A stretch of DNA of 64,000 nucleotides, from NCBI GenBank assembly GCA_000499405.2, contig HG738137.1, forward strand, positions 5,766,001-5,830,000. The letters are read 5' to 3'. Within the stretch, counting starts at the first letter, position 1; the number at the start of each line of letters is the position of its first letter. The notes beneath the pieces were generated by a model. The model worked only from the letters and a program-made list of their open reading frames with translations. It had not been told where the DNA came from and searched no databases. This DNA comes from Onchocerca volvulus (taxonomy: Eukaryota > Nematoda > Chromadorea > Rhabditida > Onchocercidae). Positions 12,652 to 32,662 of this stretch are shown piece by piece. The position numbers and the translations under genes were made by a program.

Positions 12652-12685
<34 letters not shown>

Positions 12686-15600
12686 TGATTTATAACGCAT
12701 ATAAAAGTGAGCCGTAATGCGATACAAATCTTTATATTTATACACTTTGTGCATCTTTACATGAGCTAGTACAACTAATATTACTTACCAGGATTTCCCA
12801 AATCATGAGGCACACGATAGGCACACTTTACAGAACCTCGACAGCCATCCATCTGGAAGTGAGCCACTTGTTTATCACAAAGATCCACTTGATCGGCTAT
12901 AGACATATAAAGAGAATATGAAAAGTAAACGCACGTTTGTCATATCTCCTAATCGTTCATGAGTACAAATACACACAACTACAAACACATACAGTACTCC
13001 TTCGACTCAATACCGGCTTTGGGCCATTGTTACAATACACTTTCTGTAGAGAAGTCTTTAACGATGTCTTAAGAATAAATCAGTAATGTAAGCACATTAA
13101 ACAGTGAATAAAGAATAAGAAAAAACATAAAAGAAACTGATGTGAAAGATGTAGTCTAGAAAGCTCGATAGGAATCGATATGAATTACCTCACTAAATTA
13201 AAATTCTTAAAAAAAATTCGAAGAAGTTAGCTTCGTACTTCCATTTGCTAGCCTAATATAATAGAACTAGTTATATATTGCTTTAATTCTATTACAAAAA
13301 ACACGAAGACTCGAAGCTGGAAACATTATCTTATTCAATAATATTATTGCGTGTTCAATTATTCAAATTTTTCTTTACTGTATCTTTTTAAGATCCTAAA
13401 TTTTATAGTCTTGGGATTTTTTATCTCTGACATCACAGATTACGGCGATATTACACTCTGTTATAAAATTCGTTGGTCATGAAATACTCGAAGACTAACA
13501 CCAATATATATATAAGCATGAGATATATATATCATTGCGACCTAAATTAATTAAGCCGTAAGTGTAAGAAAATTTATCAAAAACAAAAAAAAAAAGTACA
13601 AACTTACTCATTTCGGCCTGCAGGACGTGTTCTAAATTTGGCCACAATTCTGCTAAAGCGAAAGATGCATAAAAATGAACGTCATAAGTATTTAGCATAC
13701 GATACTCCCAAGCTGAAATCACTTGGACTTAAAGTGATTCGTTGAAAAATAGGCAAACAAGCGAGTAAATTTCAAGAAATTTTTATGAAAGTTCTAATTA
13801 AAAATAAAACTGATCTGAAACAGAAAGTTCTAGATAGCTTACATTCTAGATATGCAAAACGTCCATACTGCTTCATAAGATTCGTTGTATAAAGAGAAAG
13901 ATGCTGTTCTTTCGAGTTCCAACTAGGATCATATTCAAACCAGAGTGAGCCACCATCGGTAATATAATAAAGCTCATTAAATAAAGCAGATTTATACCAA
14001 TCCGGGAGATGTCTTTAAATTTTTAATTATTTTTCAGAGCAACATAAATAGCCAGATATATAAATATTTGTTAGGATAAATAAAAACATTGAAATGTAAC
14101 AGTAAAGAACGATTTATCTAATTTTGCAATTCATTTCCCATTTTTACTGATGAAAAAAAAAAAAAAGAAAAAACTCACGGATGTGTTAATACCGAATTTT
14201 GCCATTTGTCAATTTTGTCTTCCCATTCTCGATATTTAGCTAGTGAATAAGCACAAATAGCTGGTGAAGCACATCCATGATCACCAAAAAGTCGAGTATA
14301 TCTTCTGGAAAAACATAGCGATTTAATGTTGATAAGTTCAACTTAAATTTTAGGAATTATATTATACATACCTCTTATATTTCCGTTCACCACCACCAAA
14401 TTGTACAACAGGCATATCCCAAACTAAAACATATTCCATACAGCTAGCAACTTTTGTGTTTGCTTTGATTAATGTTTCAGCTAAAACAGCAATACCAAGC
14501 TGTCGTCTATCGGCATTTTCATCTGAAGAACTAGAAATTTGCACAAGCTTCCATTGAACTAATGAGCATTGCTATCTTTTATGCTTAGAGTGAGCACTGC
14601 AGTCAACTGATGCCTAATCAAAAGTGATACGATTTGATATGCAAAGATACAACTATCGTTTAAATATTTTAAGCAAAAAAAAGAGCAAAGAATTAATCAC
14701 CACGAAAATAAAAATAGCAAAAAAATATCAGAAGTCAAGCATTTTTATAATCCCAACAGCATTTTCTCAACAAATTTCATTACTTTTTTTTTTTAAATTT
14801 CCTTTTAGCAATAAGGGAGTCCAGATATCTTCACCAGTGCCACAAGGATCAAATCCGGCACAGCAAGAAACATATAAAGCATCATGTGCTAATATACCAA
14901 TCGAATATGTACATTGCATGTGATTTATTGTATGCTTGAGATACACTCCTTTCACTGAAAAAAATAACTTCATATGTGCTTACTTTATTTATTTTATCAT
15001 TCAAGAATTTTTAAATTATAAATTATAAATCAACCTGGCGACGATCCATCCTTCTCTTCAAAGATACCCGTTTTACAAATGTTTTCACTGCACCATTTTT
15101 GACATCCAGTACCATTCCGAAATGTGAAAGTAACAGCAACTTGTAAATCAATATCAGACCGATTCTCAGCATCAATTATAAAAAGCGTGACTGGCAGTGA
15201 GCTATCCTGAAATAGACCCATTATTTTTACAAAATCTCTCTCCCTCTCTCTCCTCCACATAAATATATATATATATAAATACCTCATAATCATTCGGTAT
15301 TACTGGTGAGATTTGTCGAATGCATAAAGTAAAATTAAACTCCGAAATCGAATAGTAAGTCCAAGAACGTGGATATAGTCCCCTAAAATTAAATTAAACT
15401 GCTTTCTTCGTTAAATAAATTCTATTGAATTTTAAAAGAAAGAAAAACATTTGTTCCAAGAAAAATCTATCCATAATATGAAAAGAACTCATATCAAAGA
15501 AATAAAACTATAGCTTCCGAACCTATAAGTGAGTTTATCTGGAGGAAACGAAAAATCCCAAGAAACAAGCTCTTCGCATCCAGAAGATAATGATGAACTA

Positions 15601-16376
15601 GCACATAAAACTTTTTGATAGACCGTTTGCCATAAATTGTCTTTTTTCTGGCGCAGTGTCAGAATGAACTGAAAAAACATTCCTCAATTGTGATATTTAT
15701 TTCGGGATTCACAAATTAGGCTCATTTTCTTTTTAATTGAGGCTAACCTGGTTAGCTTTTACGACATCAATTTTCTGTTCAATAATACCAGGGCGAAGCC
15801 CAAATTTGCAGAAACCACCACGGAAATCACGACCAATTGATCCAGAACCAATCGTACCACACGGAACTCCTAAAAACCACTTACATATTAAGTCTGCAAC
15901 ATATCAATAAATGCTTTATGTTGTTAATGAAATAAAAAATAGGAGATAAAAATAGATATACTGCTAACTTCTAAGCGCTGTACTTCCAAGAATCAGAAAT
16001 GGCAGTGCAGACCAAGTAAACCAAGCTTGCTAAGAACATATTCCTATGAAGCTCGATTCAAGTAAGTAACAACATAAAATAATGGTTCAGAAATCAGATT
16101 TTCTTCTTGTAGACCAAACTTACCATAAAAAGGTTTATGAGTTAAAGGTTCGAAAAAGTTAATAGGAAGTACTTCCTTTCTGCCAATATTCTTAAGCCAA
16201 GCGGTCAAATAACGTCTTAAAAATGGCAGTGATTGATAAATGTGTCGAACTGATGGTCGATTGAAGGGCACTCGAATTTCGTCTGGAACTTTATCACCAC
16301 GTGCAAACCAACCGTATTTGTGACTGAACTCAGTAATTCCCACATCACACACTTCAATACTACCCGCATTGGTCAT
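10390..16376 (-). CDS. GBA2: Non-lysosomal glucosylceramidase (GH116)
   Basis: Sixteen exons give an 885-residue protein, close to animal GBA2. It cleaves glucose from glucosylceramide at the cytosolic face of membranes. Exons, 5' to 3': 16124..16376, 15748..15869, 15523..15668, 15283..15382, 15035..15206, 14784..14954, 14372..14558, 14179..14304, 13843..14012, 13608..13712, 12789..12896, 12298..12427, 12029..12169, 11640..11892, 11007..11198, 10390..10671. Family blocks include [56 protein letters not shown] (E439 is the expected nucleophile), [56 protein letters not shown] and [11 protein letters not shown] do not assign the acid/base Asp to one residue. The 14558 start of exon 7 is the least certain border. 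Exon 12 needs a GC donor (see findings). The start ATG (16374-16376) has no obvious nearby trans-splice acceptor. Confidence 0.95.
12654..12683. repeat. (AT)n microsatellite in a GBA2 intron
   Basis: An uninterrupted run of TA dinucleotides after an A-rich stretch, within the intron between exons 11 and 12 of GBA2. Confidence 0.9.
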
Positions 16377-19072
16377 ATTTCATAGCATTTCTTGTATTCA
16401 CCTCATCACCCAAGTAATTTCTATTCTATACAAGAATCTGAAAGTGCAATTAAGTACAGTAATTATCTATACATCTTTAAACAAACCATCTCATAAAAAA
16501 CTTGATCACTTAAAGGAACAGTGCAATAGTACGATTAAGAAAAACATTTGTGCTTTTGATCGTCTGCAACATTTTACCAGCAAATAAAGCCATCTTATGA
16601 ACCTTGAATATTGTTGGAAAACTTTCAACAAAATAATAGGGCATCTCTCGCATACCAACAGAAGGTCTAATTTATTCTAAACTTTGATATTTATCTATAC
16701 GCCGAATATCCATCAAGCAGAACTAAAGATTTTTTGATACCGTCCAAAAAGACGATTGAAATACGGGATGAGACTCGGAGAGTTAAATTTCTGAATGTAG
16801 CGCTTTTGAATCGAAATCAAAAGTTAAAAATCATTTCATACGCTGGATCCGATCCGATAAAATTTCCATTCTTAAAATCATTTATGCTAAATAGCAAACA
16901 TGCATGTAATAATGAATGTGAACTTCCACTGATCCCTATACAGACACAACAAATCTGAGATGCTTATCAATTCTCTTATCATAACCACATGTCAGTATCA
17001 TAAAGAACATACATACTTCACCCCAATAATCAAAAGTTTTAAAATATGGTGCAAGGAACGATGATGATGTTAAAAATATAACAAGTTATTGGAAGAGACA
17101 CATCAAATCTTCAGAATAGTAATTTAATAACCCATTCATGTGAAATTAAAATTTCCCAATCATTTTTTAGAATTTTAGAGTAAATGTCCATCACATAACA
17201 TTTTCGATCACCGGTAAACAAGACACCATATGGAATGAAACACAATCATGGAATTATACATATCAAAATGATGAAAATCACATGAATATAAATTCGGTCT
17301 CAAAAGTTTCACAAACTCATTTTTCCCTTTCCTGAATTATATAGGTTACTAGTCCTTCCTAATTATGATTAATCGGAAATTTCCAGAATTTTGCAGAAAT
17401 TTACCAGTTTCTACTTCAATATTATTTTACATTTTATATTCAGGTACTCCGTGCAGAAATCTATCAAACCACTTCAGCCAAAAAAGTGCATAAGGAGCAG
17501 TATCTAAACTGACATTATTGAAATTAATAATACCTAACAACTTACTGATATGTGAAACAGTATACCTACAAGACTTTGTTGTTCACAGATGATGAAATAA
17601 ACAAGAACAACTTGAGAATTACATGCATGTATTAATGTTATAAATATACAAAATCGTAAATTAAATTAAGGCTGTAGATTCATTTTCCTCACAAACTATT
17701 TAATTTGTAGCTATTGTTACTTAATTTTAAATTGGCATTTCTCACTCAAAATGCTGTTTAATTTAAAGTTAACATTTCTCGCTTAAAATATTGTTTAATT
17801 TGAAGTTAGTATTTCTCACTCAAATGCAGCACAATGTTCAGAATTAAAAAAAAATTTTTTTCAAACCTCTGCTACTGGAAATTTACAACTAACAAAAGAA
17901 ACCAAAAATGATATCAAAAATAATACAACGGTGATAACAAATTGAATGCTTCAGCATTATTCCAATTTAAAATACATTGAAATAAGCTTCAAAATAAGCA
18001 GAAAAAAATCGCTATTACAACCTCAACAGTCTGCAAATGGATACACCCGGAAATAAAAATTTGATGAAATGAATAAGACAATCAAATCAACAATGGCAAC
18101 AAATAAAAACCTACACATATCACAAACGCTGAAGTCGTTTGAAAGCTGCCCTTTAAAACTATGGACAATCGCAGTACCCAAATGAACAACAGTTAACCTG
18201 AAATTTTTCCAATACCATTTGTGAAAAAATTAAAAGTTTTTATTTTTTAGCAAATTTACATTTATATTTTCAGTAACAAGCAAAGTCTTATTACTTATCA
18301 AACAAATAAAGGATAAAGGAAGTACGTGAGTTTGTGAAGATGAAACAAAAAAATTGAGCTAAATGGGCAACTCACATATTTCAAAAATACTGCCTATCAT
18401 TTCGACTTATTTGTTATCTAATAAAGAGTTCAAGAAATGGATGTAACTCAGAAATAAGCAAGTTTATTTTTCAAATTGTCAAGTCAGCAATTTATTCTTC
18501 AATACGAGTTAGAAAATCAAAATAGAACAAGAAGCTATATTATTAACTGATCTTAGAAACTAAAGTAAATAAAAGACAAATTAATTGAAATTAAGAACCC
18601 GAAAAATTTAAAAGGACATTTTTTATACATATCATCCTGCCTGCTTAGAAATCAAATAAGTGACAATGCTCCCAAATAGAAAATAGAAATTATAATTCTT
18701 TTTACTTCTTCCTAGAAGATATCTCATTTCCATGCATGATCTTTTCCTATGAAACTCGAATGAAATTTGTTCTAGTCAGATCAGATTGGAGAAATTAAAA
18801 TTATATAATACTCCCATATATAAGCAAAAAGATGTACTACACAGATTTCGAATGCACAGCAAATCTTTTAATATGTTAATATCAGTATGTAAGGAAGTTT
18901 CAATATTGTTGACATCATCCCCTTCTTCGAACTATAGCCATTATTGAATTTAAAATTTAAATCATTGGTCGGATTATCAGTAAATTTAAATCTAAGTATT
19001 CGTAGCTCAAAGAATACCATGTAAACATAAAAGACAGTAACGGCATAATCTTTTCAATCCTTAAAAAATATA
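16377..19072. other. Intergenic region between GBA2 and gamma-adaptin
   Basis: No supported gene. It would hold the GBA2 promoter and 5' leader and the 3' end of the adaptin gene. A plus-strand open frame at 16734..16958 has no splice-linked neighbours or recognisable motif. A 37-base tandem repeat lies at 17721-17831. Confidence 0.5.
17721..17831. repeat. 37-base tandem repeat, three diverged copies
   Basis: Units start at 17721, 17758 and 17795. Each begins TTAATTT, carries a CATTTCTC or TATTTCTC core, and ends with an A-rich stretch plus a TG/GC tail. Spacing is exactly 37 bases twice. Confidence 0.8.
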
Positions 19073-26780
<7,708 letters not shown>

Positions 26781-27401
26781 GGTGAACTAATTATTTTTTA
26801 TCGTGACTAAAATAATCTGCAAATATCACTGGAAATTGACATAAAATTTAACAAATTTGAAATAGAATCTCCAAATTAAAGTCGAGAATCAATTAAAAAT
26901 CGAATATCTGAATTGAATTTAAAAAATCGATGACAAAATTGCCGCTTGAAAAGTGAGAAAGGGATAGAAATGGACAGATAAATAAAACTATACTATGGTT
27001 GACATGACAATCTGGCAGGTGTCCAAGAAAATCTCCCGTGAAAGTGTTCGGTGTACAATCAAAAGCTCTCATAACCACTCTATTTTCCTCATGACTCATC
27101 ACCCTATCAGCTTATCACCACATTGCATCATTCATTGCATATAACTATTCATATCACTCCAACTGTGATACAACCAATCAGTGCCCATTTAATTCTGATT
27201 TAGTCACTTTCAACTGTCAATAATCGAAGCACAACGGCGCCTCTCACGGAATGAATTTTGAAGAATCGTTTCTCTCATCTCCCGCTATCTATCTAGTTCC
27301 TACGCTATTTTCTACTCTTTCTCTGCTTGTCTCCTTTTTCCTTAACCCACTCAACATGAACAACTGTCCGATATGACTATCCCCACTACGACTAACTTGT
27401 C

Positions 27402-27545
27402 AGCTTTGCGCAGTGGCGATAACGTGACCAATGAGGCTTAGCCGAGGTGCGTTTATTGCTGGTTGAAAACTTTCACCCAATTGCCCGCCGCAACTCCTGA
27501 AAAATGGATGTTGTAGGCAATTTTTGAACGCCCCGCACGGGGCAG
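27402..27545 (+). ncRNA. U4: U4 spliceosomal snRNA
   Basis: The 144-base segment starts AGCTTTGCGCAGTGGCGAT, as in animal U4, then has the conserved CCAATGAGG, CCGAGGTGCG, ATTGCTGGTTGAAAAC and CCCGCCGC blocks, an Sm-binding site (CAATTTTTGAAC, 27518-27529) and a closing stem CCCCG/CGGGG (27531-27542). U4 pairs with U6 in the U4/U6.U5 tri-snRNP and holds U6 inactive until spliceosome activation. It is transcribed away from the adaptin gene, whose start lies 0.6 kb to the left. The end is placed just after the terminal stem by analogy and may be off by a few bases. I could not identify the proximal sequence element with confidence, although the upstream 200 bases are less AT-rich than the surroundings. 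Confidence 0.93.
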
Positions 27546-27550
27546 ATATA

Positions 27551-27645
27551 AGGACTCGGTTGTGATGGTTGATGGTGCGGTAGTCCGGACATCATGTATG
27601 CACCGAACTACAGGAAAACCAGCAAAAACCATCCGAGGATATGTG
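27551..27645 (+). other. Foldable segment immediately downstream of U4
   Basis: Nested complementary blocks: CTCG (27555-27558) with CGAG (27634-27637), GATGGTT (27564-27570) with AACCATC (27627-27633), and GTAGTCCGG (27580-27588) with CCGAACTAC (27603-27611, one G-U pair). This would make a stem with an apical hairpin of about 30 bases. It may be an unknown RNA, a processing signal for U4, or chance. It does not match tRNA, spliced-leader RNA or another snRNA I know. Confidence 0.45.
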
Positions 27646-28736
27646 CCAGAGAGGCCAAATGTTCCACTATGCCACTAATGTATGCTTGCAGATTTGCTGA
27701 GATTGATTATCACGTGCATATGCGGTACTGATACTATTTCCGAAACTTTTAATTAAACTTGCACTACGAAAATTACAAACCAATTTATTGTAAATAGCAG
27801 AACGAGCAGAAATTTATGACTTGCGAAAAAAAAAAAAAAAAAAAACATACAATAAAAATATCTCCTGACTAGCTTTTTAGATGAAAAAAATAAATCTTAT
27901 AGGATCACATCCTTAATTATTATTATAAAACTTATAAACAGATGTATTTGTTCAAGGAACTATAAGATATAAATACTGCCAAAATTTGGTCTGGAAATCA
28001 ATATATTTTAAATATATATAGCACTACTGAAACAGTCTTGCAAGAAAATATTCTATTTCATAAAAGAATCAGAAAGTTTGACGGCGTTAATCCAGAACGT
28101 CCAAAATTCAGATGGAAGATAATGAAAAATGAAATAAAAAAGAAAACATCTAAATTTAATATTAAGAATTTACAACATTCCAATATTTCAATATTTCTCT
28201 TTAAAACTCAATTTCATGCGAAAAAGTGATATAAAGCTCATATTGAATGAAGAAATGATCACTCTTATACAAAATCCGCATGAAATTGACTTGCAAGATC
28301 AATAAATCATTCAAAATTCTATAGCAAACGCTTAAAGCTTAAGTATTAAAAACAGTAAAAGCTGAACCTGCGACACTATAAGAACTACAATCGTAATAAT
28401 AGATATGTTTCTATTTAACATAAAGAAAGTTGTAGCATATGTCCTTCAAGCTAACATTCCCAAACATTCAAAAGGATGAGAATCATATTATATAATAACA
28501 GCTTAAAAGAAATATCAGTGAACTAAGCATTTCGTTTAGAGGGAAAATGGGTAATCATGTAGCTCTCAGAAGGCTTATGCTGTACAGTTCTTATGCAATT
28601 CATTAACAAAATAAAAACTTTACAAAATATAGTTTAACTTTATTTGGAACTACCAGTCACATAATTCCGAAATAAGAAAATTTTAATAAGACAACTTGAA
28701 TTACACACCAAAAAAAATCAAACAAAATCCTTGGTG
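27646..28736. other. Intergenic region left of the BDP1 stop
   Basis: A 20-base poly-A run lies at 27826-27845. No coding exon found; the plus-strand open frame at 28038..28229 is Lys/Asn-rich filler. Confidence 0.5.
28639..28644 (-). terminator. Poly(A) signal for BDP1
   Basis: AATAAA on the minus strand about 90 bases after the BDP1 stop codon, in a T-rich context. Confidence 0.55.
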
Positions 28737-31700
28737 TTAGGGTGTACTTCCAAATAGATGAAGATAACCAGTACTCGGTTCACCAGGACCCATTTGATGC
28801 TGTATGACATACTGTCGTGCAGCAATATTTTGTTTAGCAAAACAATCAAAAAACACTCGTTGCGGATGCTTCTCATCAACAGGTAATACTTTAGGAATAG
28901 TTCCCAATGGTATCTTTACAATTGGTAGACCTTCTGAATTTGAGTTTGCTTCTACCGTTACACCGTTCGCATTTTCGTCAATTAAAATTTCAAATTTTGG
29001 GAAATCTTCGTCAAGCTTACCTGAAAAAATTTCCTAAATCTATCACACAGAAAAAAAGAAAAAAAAAAAAAAAAAAAACGAATTCTTTTCACAATTATTA
29101 GTAACGAACATGGTAAGAAAATTTTCGAACAAATTCGATATATTTCACAATTGAAAACATACTTAAAGCTGTTTCACACATTTTTTTCAGCTCATTTTTT
29201 CTCCTTTCACATTTCTTTCCCTTCAACACCATAACAGCCTCTTCTGCGACTTCATCTAACAAAGCATCTTTCATTTTCTTTTGAACAATTACCTTCTGTT
29301 TGCGCGCCTTTTTTTCAGACGAGCCACCGAATTGTTCTCTGCAAAAGTTTCGCTATTACCTGTTTTATTTACTAAAACTTCAAATGAGCTTAAATAACTC
29401 ACTCATCTTCTAATAGCTTCAAAATAGCCTCCTCAGCTTCTGCTTCCAAATCAGCTTCTTCTTCATTCCAATCAACCTTAAAAAGATTTTTCAAATTTTA
29501 ACATTAAAAAAAAAGAATATCTCTGTAAAATACAACCAACTCAGCAAGTGAAACGATCAACTTAGCCAGCTCTGAATTCAGTAAAATTTGGAACATCAAA
29601 TGTACATGAACTAAAAATGCTCAAATTTTACTGCGGTAACTTCGCTCGTAGTATCATTACAGGTGCCATTTTTTTTCGATAATTTCAAATCTTTCTTCTT
29701 GATTTCTTTTTCCTTAATCCTATCGATGATTTCATTTGCATGAGAATATAAGGCATCGGACAATAACGTTGGCACAGCCATAGCCTGAAACTCTTTTCAA
29801 ATCATTATTCATTTTTTATTTGAAATAAGAAATTGAACTTCGAATAAGCTTAAGCTATAGCCGGAGTAAATACCTGACTTAATCGAGTCCAGTTGAACCT
29901 CTCTTCTCGATTGTATTTGGCTTTTAATTCCAGGCGTGTTCGAGACGGAAAAAACTCATGCATCAACCCAAAATCTGGACCTGTGGCTCTAGAATATTTG
30001 TAATAGGGGTAAATGATGTAAAAAGCACCTTACTGAAATGAAAACTAATATAATTACTAATATCTAGATTATAAGCGATGAGATTACTTCAGAATAAAAA
30101 AAGAACTGAAGAAGAGCTACCTTAAAATATCATAAAAAAGATCGGTTTCTAATTCACTCCACGGATTGCCCCTACAGAATGGCCTTTTTCGAAAGCTCAT
30201 AGAATTAAGTTTCTTGTTTGAGCGATCCTGCAAAAAAAAAAAAAAAATTCTTTTTCCTTTCTCACTTTTTTTCTTTTTTTTTTTTTTCAAATGCGATGTG
30301 CTCTAAGGATTATTTAATAAAATAAACAAGTAACAAAACTAATAATATCGCAACAGCCCATTTCCTAACTTTTTTTTCTTCCTATACCAAAGCAGTTCCT
30401 TAACTCATTCCTATACAAAGAAAAAAACTGCTTTCTTTTTTCTTTCTTTCACTTCAAAACTATGTCCATACATTAGCACTTTGAAATCTATGTTTTCTTA
30501 TAATTGTGGAACTCTCTACTTCTTCTATAAATATCATGCAATATACTTCTTCCACAGTCTCCCAAACACTTGAATCATTTTCATTCATAATCGTCAAACT
30601 CGATTCATCAATAACCAAAGAACCATCAGCCGCTATTTTGACCTGGAAAAAGAAGAATTCGAATAAAAAAGTGAACAGAAAGCGCTTAAAGTCTTCCAAA
30701 AGAGATATCCTAATTGATAATATGAGAAAACATTTTAATCAAAAGTCTAAATAAATGAAAATAATATGAGAAAACAAATTAATTACCTGCGGAGCAGCAA
30801 ATGCAGGTTTTTGAGCCTTTTTCTGCTTACTTTCAACATCATCTCTTTCTACAGTTTCCAAATCTATTATAATGTCCTTTTTTTTTTTCCGAGAATCTTC
30901 ATGCAGCTTCTATAATAAAAAGTGTTAACTTGGAAAAAAAATAAATCTTCTGTGCTAAAGGATTACAATTATAGAAGTTAGAAAAAACTAGGAAAAAATG
31001 CAAAAGCATGGCATTGCATTAACGAAATGATATTTAACTGTATGAAATTAACAACTTTATAAAAGGAGAAAAGGAATCATCAGAATTACTTTTTCATTCT
31101 TCGGATTCCAGAAAATTAAATCTTGCATAGTCATTGTTTTTGGATCTAAGGGCTCACTGCCAGTAAATTTTTTCCTGAAATATGGAGTTACTGTTTGCAT
31201 ATTTTGTGCAAATTTATATATGAGAAATCAATCAACCAATTAAGCAAAGCAGTGATGACAGAGGAAGTGATTCATAAAGACAATATCTTGATTCATATAC
31301 CTCATTTTTGGTGAATAATCGTACTTGGTAGGAGAAAGTTGAGAAAAGGTAGCGGAAGATGCAGTCCTTGAACGCTGCACAAACGGTTGATCAATTCCAG
31401 ATGAAGCGCTGAAAATTTCTCAATGATGAAATGCAATGTGGATTAAGGAGTCGCCAATTTACGCTTAAATCCAAATCAAATGAACTCTATTTGAAATGCC
31501 AAAAAAAAATTCTATAAATAAAACATGATCTAATATAGTAAAAACTAATATGAAAATATAAATAAATAAACTACACATATTTATGAAAAATAAACTGCAT
31601 ATATGAAGAACAGTGAACAATTTATTGTTTTAATCACCAGCAAAAACAGTAAAGGTGTTTAATGTCAATTAATATTGTACTGATCTCTCAAAGACAACAA

Positions 31701-32662
31701 TGAACTTCGTGAATTCAAAAAACCTACATGGAACTTGCAACACTGACTGGCGATTTCAGTGGCGAATGTGGTCTGGGTGATTTAGACGGAGAACTGCTAT
31801 GAGATTTCGGAATAAATTCAGGTGATTTTAAAGACATCAGTGATTCGGCTGTATAGTCGCTAACGACTGAAGGTTTATCTGAAATATTAAAATTCTGATT
31901 TCTTAAAATTCTGATTTGATCTAAAACTTTGATGAGAAATTATGTGTATACGTGAACTCTCATAATATAGAATTTTAATCAAATCCATCGCCTTCAGGAA
32001 GCAAACAAAAAAAAATATACCGACAAGAGAAAAAATATTATCCATCTTTTATATTCCTCACATTTTCTACATAAATTTTAGACCTTACTAGCCATTTAAT
32101 TTACTTGATAAATGTGGAGAATTTATTATGAAAACTAATTTATCAAGAAAGTAAATAATTCAATTTCTTATTACCTATTAGTATATCTGCTTCAGTTTTA
32201 TTTAAGTCATTTAATATCGACTCGGAAATAGTAGGCATGAACTGCAGTTCTTGAACATCAATAGCACCTCTCTCTGAGATTTCTGTTTCCTGTACAGTCT
32301 TTTCAGATAACAATACTGCAGTAGATAGCGGTGATGCATCATCTGATTGTACTTTAACTGGAGAAGCAGGCTTTGGTTTTGATGGTATGTTTTTCTTTGT
32401 CCCACCGATGACATTTGGACGTGCCTAAAAAAAGCCAAATTACTGAAACAAATATACAGATCAATCCTCATAATTTAATAGATGGCGAATTATCATAAAA
32501 AAAATAATTCCTAGTCAAAATAACATGGTAAATACAAAAATAAAAATTCTACTAGTTTATTTTTAAAAGTCCTCATATGATATATGTTTTCAATGTAAAT
32601 GTGAATGAAAACGATAGATATGATATAAATCCTACTTGTATGCGACAGCGTCGTGACATCAT
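28737..32662 (-). CDS. BDP1: TFIIIB subunit B'' (BDP1)
   Basis: Thirteen exons join in phase to 582 residues: 32636..32662, 32175..32424, 31728..31878, 31301..31408, 31090..31174, 30787..30909, 30547..30642, 30121..30227, 29874..29988, 29632..29784, 29403..29476, 29163..29338, 28737..29020. With TBP and BRF1, BDP1 forms TFIIIB, which recruits RNA polymerase III. The start (MMSRRCRIQARPNVIGG) resembles the animal BDP1 N-terminus. Then come a Ser/Pro-rich region (about 95-145), TMQDLIFWNP (about 190), VKIAADGSLVIDESSLTI (about 250-266) and the SANT domain (about 298-355): NPWSELETDLFYDIL, TGPDFGLMHEFFPSRTRLEL, KYNREERFNW. The C-terminal part is acidic then basic and is poorly conserved. A CTATTCAG acceptor 33 bases upstream of the ATG suggests trans-splicing. 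Length is far below human BDP1, which carries a long repeat tail. Confidence 0.93.

Noticed and set aside
16734..16958. Plus-strand 74-codon frame upstream of GBA2
   Set aside because: No recognisable domain and no splice-linked partner; may be chance in GBA2 5' DNA.
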